A stretch of 11,951 nt of DNA from Pavlovales sp. CCMP2436 (Eukaryota; Haptophyta; Pavlovophyceae; Pavlovales), in contig MU631438.1 of the NCBI GenBank assembly GCA_026770615.1, positions 124,211-136,161 of the forward strand, given 5' to 3'. A model generated the notes under the pieces. That model saw only the letters and a list, made by a program, of their open reading frames with translations. It was not told the origin of the DNA and did no database searches. This document shows positions 6,798-11,951 of the stretch, one piece after another; the first letter of the stretch is position 1; each line of letters begins with the position of its first letter. A program made the position numbers and the translations under genes.

Positions 6798-8340
6798 ACC
6801 AACCCATATTGAAGGCTAGATCATAAAGTACAGCGTGAATGGCCGCACCTGTTGTTCGTATAAGCGTTATCGTGATTCTCCAGTACTTGTAAGCTACGTG
6901 ACTCTTTGAGGTTATAAAGGACTCTGTCTTGTTTGCTTGCCAGGAATTGAATTGGAACGTCTCCACGCTTACAAAGGTCGAGTTGTTGTTCGAACCCGAG
7001 AGGGTCCACTGAAGCGGCACACCGACCGACAGCGAGGATCTTGGATTTATAGAATGCGACACCATTTTTACTGCAGTAGGAAACTCCATTTGTACCCACT
7101 GGTTTCCTACGCCACTTGCCGAGTAAGAGGTCTCAGCGCTTGCCCAGTAAGTGCCGTCTATACGGTCGACGGATTTCCACCCAATGAAAGCGCCATTGTT
7201 CTGATAAAACGAACTCTGTGATGCTCTCCAACCTGTTGTGATCGGCCAATTTGGATCCGTTGCTATACCGGTCTGACCGGTAAAGGCTGGCGATACCTTA
7301 TTCAAAGCGCCGATAACTGAAGGGTTGTACGCAGGCGTCGCGAAAACCTGAAATGGTGTGTTTTTGTTGTCAGTGCTTACAATCCACGAGTCGCTCGCTG
7401 CAGTACAGGATAGAATCGTAACAGCTTCAGTGGTCAGCAGCTCCGAGTTCAATAGCTTCAGGTTGTCAACGATGTTGTAAGTCTCGCCGTTATTACTTCG
7501 GGCAATTACGTCACCCGAAAAGTACGAGTTATGACCGATTGTTGTGGGTAAACGCTTGTCTATAAAATCATCAATACCAAGAGCTCGTGTTTTGTCCGTA
7601 ATAAGTGAAAGACGTGAAATTGGACAAATGATACCAGTGTAGATGCTGATTACGAGAACACCTCCGCATATACGAATGACAGGCTTGTAGATCTGAGAAT
7701 AAAAAGCGATGTTTGAGGACGCCTCTGGGTCAACCGTGACCTGTGTACTTCCCCCGAAAAATAAAATATCGTACACGACATCAGAGTTAGAAAATATCAT
7801 CGTATACGCATTTGCTGGATTGAAAAAACCTAGATTGGTGTTAAATTCGTCGTGAAAACGTGTAATGTCAAATTTTATCGGTCTTCTATTGAGCCCCTGA
7901 GAACCCGTAGCAAGGACTTCAACGCTAATACGCTGCTTGGAATCGACAACGACACCGACTGTAGGCCGGTTTTGCGACGAGAGGAAAGTATCTTATTGAC
8001 ATCGAGTAATTCCAGAACAAATTAAGTGTAGGAGATGTGTATAACCCCAGATTCACTTTCGAGGCGTCATCGCTGCCAGTATAGCGGTAGATCTCATAGT
8101 AAAGTGTGAAGAGATTGCCGCCCCATGCTGTATCGGGATCGAAGGTTCCAAAATATTTTCCGGTTTCACGATCGTAATTAAGAATGGCGTGACCGAAGCT
8201 ACTCGATGTACCACCGAAATCCACGAAAGGCACCCTACCCCTACAGTAGGGTTGCCCACGCCACTGGGGCCCAAAAAGAGGAGTTCAGAGGCACGCCTCT
8301 TAATAAATATCTGGTCCGGGATTCGGATACTATGAATCAA
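6721..8340 (-). pseudogene. Fibre/spike protein with C-terminal F5/8C-like domain, two frameshifts
   Basis: Three minus frames in series form one long product of about 540 residues. Near 8290-8235: ASELLFLGPSGVGNPTVGVG, a motif I associate with N-termini of algal-virus fibre-like proteins. A shift near 8229-8244, explained by loss of one G in a G-run, leads to PFVDFGGTSSSFGHAIL and YFGTFDPDTAW, then YTSPTLNLFWNYSM. A second shift near 7980-8000 leads to NRPTVGVVVDSKQRISVEVL, continuing in frame through 7800. The last ~140 residues are an F5/8C-like domain: WRASQSSFYQNNGAFIGWKS, NQWVQMEFPTAVKM, LQWTLSGSNNNSTF and YKYWRITITL. No ATG is in frame with the first block; an ATG at 8375 reads MVNKFSA then stops. 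The likely role is host-surface attachment. Confidence 0.6.
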
Positions 8341-8648
8341 ATGAAGAATAGTTATGCTGAGAATTTATTAACCATAGTAATTGTATAATTAATTAAATCA
8401 ATAAATTAAATAAATGCATATTTTTAAATTAGGCGGCGGTTATAGTGCGGTGTTTCGGCTGTAAATACCGGCTATAGCGTCGATTTTGCTAGATCATACG
8501 AGCCAGCACTTGGTGTCAACATCCTGCAAGTCATAGACGAAGAGCGCAGGGTATACGTGTAGTCACAATGCGTTGTGCACTCGTTGCCGGGTACTCCTCG
8601 CATACGTATGCAATACATGCCGCTCACGTACGCAACTCCTTGTCGTCT
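8341..8648. other. AT-rich spacer right of the viral block
   Basis: Starts with very A/T-rich sequence (8380-8430), as expected for a viral 5' leader or end, then mixed sequence. I see no gene, no terminal inverted repeat matching the 3020-3346 side, and no target-site duplication that would fix the right boundary. Confidence 0.4.
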
Positions 8649-8745
8649 TCAGACAAGCGACGATCGCTTGGGTGTAGAGAACATCTCGTTGAGACGAGCT
8701 TGATGCATCTTGCCCTTCTCGCTAAGATTCATGGCCAGATCGTGA
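8649..8745 (-). CDS. Possible 3'-terminal host exon
   Basis: Read on the minus strand after a TTAG acceptor at 8746-8747 it gives HDLAMNLSEKGKMHQARLN then EMFSTPKRSSLV and TGA at 8649. The composition (charged, helical, short Ser/Lys tail) looks like a genuine protein C-terminus. No upstream exon is visible, because the retrotransposon copy D lies just to the right. No family recognised. It may be chance. Confidence 0.25.
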
Positions 8746-8779
8746 CTAATTAGCTCCTTAGTTACTATACTGCTTATAT

Positions 8780-8864
8780 ACAGCTTATAAATTGACTGAT
8801 AGGGATTCAAGCTGGCGTCTGACTGTTCTGAATGTTTTGCTGGTCTGACGCACAGCTTATAAAT
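8780..8864 (-). mobile_element. Retrotransposon fragment (copy D) with 13-bp target-site duplication
   Basis: A 59-bp insert (8793-8851) is bracketed by ACAGCTTATAAAT at 8780-8792 and the same 13 bases at 8852-8864. On the minus strand the insert runs from GTCAGACCAGC to TTGAATCCCTATCAGTCA, the common 3' end of the family. This is the cleanest proof in the window that the repeat moves by target-primed insertion with 5' truncation, and it fixes the 3' end of the element. Confidence 0.85.
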
Positions 8865-9667
8865 ACAACTATACATGTACCTTATGCGCATTGATGAAGG
8901 CGGTGGCGGTCGCAAAGCGAAAATACAGTCGTCGACGATTACAGCCAGCTGGACCCCAACCTCCCCCCCCGAACTATAGCCAATTTGTCAAGCCACCTGT
9001 ATAACTAACTTGTCACATATATTCAGCTTTAGTAAATATATACCTTATACAGAGCCTTCATACGGCAGGCTGATTACGAATGAAAACGGTCACTAAATAA
9101 AATGCACGGTCGGTCAAGATTAGCTTGACGGATCCATCACTCCACTTATTAGATTGCTTGTCGAACATCAAATTATGTAACTAATTTAAGTTTTCATATA
9201 CGTATAGAAAGCTCATATGTATGACTCTGTCGGTGGACTAATGCCGGAAGGATGTGATTTTCGCCTCTTGTCTACGGTGAGCAGGCACGCTAAGATACTT
9301 AGGGTGGCGGCACACCATAATGCACAACTTACATATCATAATTTGTAGAGCTTGCAGCCCGGAACCAGTCGTCCCTTAGTTAGTGTGGAATGAAATTGTA
9401 ACTAATTTTTCGTATGATTATTACTGTAAATTTATATCGGACGTCCGACTCAGCGTCAGAAGGCCAAATGCTAACTATGCCGCGGCCAATCGGCTCGATC
9501 GCTACGCGTAAACAATGCCACCAATATCAGTGAATCATTGCCCTGTCATGTTACGTAACACTCCTGTATAGTTGTTATGTGACTCACTTACAGTTACAAT
9601 CAATCCGTAATTTTTGAACAAAACTGAATGTCATGTTCAAATTAGTTTTAGTCTATAAATATACTAC
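8865..9667. other. AT-rich intergenic DNA without a recognisable gene
   Basis: Stops are frequent in all frames. The only coding-like stretch is a 33-codon plus frame near 8884 (MRIDEGGGGRKAK...), too short to support. A perfect palindrome CGGACGTCCG lies at 9438-9447. No tRNA, rRNA or repeat array is seen. Confidence 0.45.
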
Positions 9668-10045
9668 TAATAGGGATTCAAGCTGGCGTCTGACTGTTCT
9701 GAATGTTTTGCTGGTCTGAGCGCTGCGTCGCCCATTGCCTGCTGCGTGCCTTAGTCGGCTGCGCTGGCTTGGGCGCCACCGCGCGTGCCGATGGATCTCC
9801 GGTAGTGTGCCCGGGCAAGGGCGTTTAGGGAGATGATCTGCTGGTTGCTGTTTGTCGTGTTCCCCCGCTGGGCAGCGATCGGGGCCAGCGCGCTCAAGCG
9901 TGCGAGCAGCAGCTGCGCATGGTTGCGTGCCGCGATCGTACCGATCGTGTCGATGAGCTGCTTCTTGATGCGCGCCGCCGCCTCCATCGGGCTCACGCCC
10001 ATCAGCGCGTACATCTTGCGGCCTCCTTGCGCCGCAATTTCTTTG
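9668..10045 (-). mobile_element. Retrotransposon 3' part (copy E), inverted partner of copy A
   Basis: On the minus strand it encodes GRKMYALMGVSPMEAAARIK followed by the same C-terminal peptide as copy A, ending ...GAQASAAD at TAA 9753-9751. The matching 3' UTR ends at TTGAATCCCTATTA (9668-9681). Similarity to copy A is verified from 9668 to about 9985, where copy A runs off the window. The 5' limit, near 10045, is estimated from the change in composition. The target-site duplication is unclear; an AGTATAYTTA-like match on both sides is possible but imperfect. The frame is open in both copies and several differences are amino-acid changes, so both are relatively young. Protein function not recognised. 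Confidence 0.65.
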
Positions 10046-10197
10046 ACATATATTATTAAGCGTAAGTATACTTGCTGTGCTAAGTCACTACACATTTATT
10101 TACTGCTGGCCGCAGCGGGTAGGGGGCTTAGAGTTAGGCGCGAACTGAAACTAAATGCGCTGCCAGGAGAGGGTCGTCTCGATTTTCCCACTCCCCA

Positions 10198-10500
10198 TCA
10201 CCTACTAACTATTTTGGCGAGGACGTAGCCGGCGACGAGGGTCACCTGGTTGATTAGGCAGTGAAGCTGCGTGCTCAACACGAGGAGGGTGATGAAGAAT
10301 TGTCTGCGCACGAGCTGAGCGGGGGGAGGGGGGGACCTCGCGTGCTGCTTGAGCGTAGCCTGCGGTGGCAGCGTATATATCTGAATAATGCCATTATTAA
10401 TGATCTTGCTAAATATTTTCAAATAAATAGTCTAGACTCTTGGTGATAGGCACCTGCCGGTGCAGAGGCGGCCGATGGTAGAGGCGCCTATGCCGTAGAC
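10198..10500 (-). CDS. Probable exons of a multi-pass membrane protein (partial)
   Basis: Exon 1 (to 10454, start unclear near 10500) reads GEFREVYGIGASTIGRLCTG and ends at donor GGCAG|GTGCCT. Exon 2 (10303-10198) starts after a pyrimidine-rich tract and GCGCAG. It reads QFFITLLVLSTQLHCLINQV, then TLVAGYVLAKIVS, and ends at either a TGA (10198-10200) or an AG|GTGATG donor. The phases match (2/2), joining CTGR to QFFI. Exon 2 is strongly hydrophobic, one or two membrane segments. The remaining exons would lie to the left, beyond or disrupted by copy E, whose 5' edge is about 150 bases away. Family not recognised. Confidence 0.35.
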
Positions 10501-10557
10501 CTCTCGAAATTCGCCAACCCATCAGATTCTCAGCGACAACTCTCCTCAGACGATCAG

Positions 10558-11076
10558 TCAGACACGAACATTCTCGCGCTTGAGCTTGAGGTGGCTGCCC
10601 TCCGCCACCATCACCTCGTACCTGCCTGTCTCCCGGTCGTAGCCCACAACCTTGGCGATGCTGCCGCCGCCGCACCCGCCGCTGCCGGCGTCGCCGCTGC
10701 CGGAGCAGAGCTGCAGAGCAGCTCGAGCGCCACCCGCGAGCAGTCCGGGAAGTCATTGCGCCCGCGCATCATACGGTTCACGACCTACTTGCCGAGGTTG
10801 ATGAAGCGCTCGTCCGACGCGCACGAGCCCAGCATCGAAGCGCACTCGAGGTGGTCCGCGAGCGCGAAGACGAAGGCGGAGAAGAAGTAAGCGAGGCCCG
10901 CCGCCTTGAGCGCCTCGAGCTGCTCGCCCTTGAGCTCATCGTGCACGGTGCGCGTCGCCGCGTGCACCGCCTTGACCGCCTACAGTGCTCAGGATGGACG
11001 TCCCCCACGATCCGCTCGAGTGTTTCTCAACGTCCCGCTTGTGTCCGGTGGAGACCTGACAGGTCACGGACGTTAA
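10558..11076 (-). pseudogene. Decayed host gene with C-terminal YD..TGRYEV module
   Basis: Protein-like segments follow one another on the minus strand in changing frames: VTCQVSTGHKRDVE; TLERIVGDVHPEHC; AVKAVHAATRTVHDELKGEQ with LEALKAAGLAYFFSAFVFAL and CASDERFINLGK; a TAG at 10785-10787; in the same frame VVNRMMRGRNDFPDCSRVAL; then, after an 8-bp tandem duplication at 10704-10719, a Gly-rich linker and SIAKVVGYDRETGRYEVMVA ending RENVRV and TGA at 10558. The first two shifts (near 11028 and 10979) need one base each, and the TAG could be a CAG-to-TAG change. The C-terminal SH3-like YD..(T)GRYeV...LK.(K).EN motif is common in algal proteins. Function unknown. Alternatively some breaks are introns or sequence errors, but four lesions in 500 bases favour decay. 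Confidence 0.5.
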
Positions 11077-11125
11077 TCTATAGATATTTACACACGATTG
11101 CTATTAAAATAGGGCGTCGCTGCGC

Positions 11126-11622
11126 TCAGTGCTCAGCGGACAGGTGCTGCAGCATCTCCGCCACCTTTGCCGCGGAGTTGCCGTTCACAGTCGGGACGCA
11201 CCGCACGGGCTCGAGCGCCCGCACGCACGCGCGGAGCTCGCTGAAGCTGGAGTGCTCGCTGTACGCCACGTCGACGATGGTGACGCGCCCCTGCCTGCGC
11301 ACGTGCAGGGGCGCGGCCGGCCGCGGCTTGGCGGGCGTGCGCTCCTCGGCGGGAGAGGAGGCGCCCTTCGCGCCGCCACCGCCCACCTTGGTGTGTGCCC
11401 ACCCCTAATAATAATAATGATAATATTAGTATTTATAATAATAATAATAATAAATATTACTCGGCCTTGGTGTGCGCCCAACCCTGTTATAATAATGATA
11501 AATATTATTACTACTATTATGACCACTATTATCATTCCTACTCCTACTCCTACTACTCATCCTACTCCTACTCCTACGACTACTCCTTCTACTAGTACTA
11601 CTACTACTATTATTATGACCAC

Positions 11623-11653
<31 letters not shown>

Positions 11654-11866
11654 GATGTTGGTGTTGTTGTTGTTGTTACTGTTGTTATTGTTACTGTTAT
11701 TATTGTTATTATTGCCATTGTTATTATTGTTGTTGTTGTTGTTGTTGTTGATATTATTATTATTATTATTGTTCTTCTTGTTACCGTTGGGCGGAACCCA
11801 ACCACGGACTGCCAGCGAGAACTCCCTCCGACGAGCGCGCGCAGCTTCGCGAAATTGATGTGCCCT
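11126..11866 (-). CDS. SNM1/DCLRE1-type DNA-repair nuclease, last two exons
   Basis: Exon A (about 11866-11785) reads HINFAKLRALVGG, then RWQSVVGFRPT, and ends at donor ACG|GTAACA. Exon B (11404-11126) starts after TATTAG with GWAHTKVGGGGAKG. A basic/proline linker follows, then RVTIVDVAYSEHSSFSELRA, CVRALEPVRCVPTVNG, NSAAKVAEMLQHLSAEH and TGA. The splice restores the family's conserved RPTGW, and YSEHSSFxEL...L.P...PTVN is the hallmark of the DRMBL domain in SNM1/Pso2/Artemis nucleases. These metallo-beta-lactamase 5' exonucleases act in interstrand-crosslink repair. The catalytic HxHxDH part lies upstream, right of the window. The 380-bp intron is microsatellite. The exon A acceptor (GGTTAG at about 11867) is inferred. 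Which paralogue it is cannot be told from the tail. Confidence 0.8.
11405..11784 (-). repeat. Microsatellite-filled intron of the SNM1-like gene
   Basis: On the plus strand: ATA/ATT trinucleotide runs (11406-11455 and 11625-11652), CTCCTA/CTACTC hexamers (about 11538-11605), GTT/ATT runs (11655-11780), and TATTATGACCACTATTAT twice (near 11514 and 11607). At 11461-11483 a diverged copy of the first ~20 bases of exon B lies within the repeats. All of it falls between donor 11784 and acceptor 11405. Confidence 0.85.
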
Positions 11867-11923
11867 AACCATTATTATAAATTGTATAAATTTATAATGG
11901 ATACAGTAGTAAGGCCTGATATG

Positions 11924-11951
11924 TTTTTTTTTTTTTTTTTTTTTTTTTTTT
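11924..11951 (+). repeat. T28 homopolymer at the window edge
   Basis: An uninterrupted T-run to the last base. It lies upstream of exon A of the minus-strand SNM1-like gene, so it is probably intronic (poly-A on that strand). It could be the tail of a retrocopy or a contig edge. Confidence 0.8.

Noticed and set aside
3178..8810. Inverted copies of TTGAATCCCTATCAGTCA (plus similar AT-rich flanks) on both sides of the viral block, looking like viral terminal inverted repeats
   Set aside because: Copy D has its own 13-bp target-site duplication and its body matches copies A, B and E, so it is an independent retrotransposon insertion. The shared AT-rich continuation is target preference or chance.
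11405..11784. CRISPR-like or minisatellite array
   Set aside because: Units are 3-6 bases with no constant repeat and unique spacer structure, and the genome context is eukaryotic.
11426..11872. Asn-rich or Leu-rich open frames over the microsatellites
   Set aside because: They are translations of (ATT)n/(GTT)n repeats inside an intron whose removal restores the conserved RPTGW of the SNM1 family.

Overview
The window looks like nuclear DNA of a unicellular eukaryote, most likely an alga or related protist (a haptophyte or stramenopile would fit; I cannot name the species). The support is GC-rich exons split by short GT-AG introns, AT-rich intergenic DNA, long microsatellites, several copies of one retrotransposon 3' end with target-site duplications, and a block of lower-GC, intron-less genes of viral type.

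Left host block (1-3019). A 3' fragment of a non-LTR-like retrotransposon (1-314) lies beside RS-domain exons of an SR-type splicing factor on the minus strand (349-862). A roughly 750-base non-coding gap follows, then a convincing two-exon ArsH-type flavin reductase gene on the plus strand (1619-3019). The arsH intron carries another fragment of the same retrotransposon.

Central viral block (about 3.3-8.4 kb). It holds a zinc-ribbon/PD-(D/E)XK-like nuclease, a short double-jelly-roll major-capsid-like protein, a minus-strand A32/FtsK-type packaging ATPase convergent with the capsid gene, a small proline-rich protein, a discoidin (F5/8C)-like lectin fragment, a plus-strand proline/glycine-rich ORF, and a fibre-like protein that also ends in an F5/8C-like domain. 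This set (capsid, packaging ATPase, spike lectins, small nuclease) resembles polinton-like viruses or virophages of algae. No polymerase, integrase, protease or terminal inverted repeat is visible. Five of the reading frames are broken or shortened, so I read it as a decaying, stripped-down endogenous element. Several breaks lie in homopolymers or short repeats, so sequencing error is a live alternative.

Right host block (8.4-11.95 kb). An AT-rich, mostly empty stretch contains a 59-bp retrotransposon fragment with a clean 13-bp target-site duplication (8780-8864), then a long inverted partner of the left-edge repeat (9668-about 10045). Beyond it on the minus strand are probable exons of a membrane protein, a gene relic with several frameshifts and a stop, and the last two exons of an SNM1/DCLRE1-type metallo-beta-lactamase DNA-repair nuclease, separated by a microsatellite-filled intron. 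The window ends in a T28 tract.
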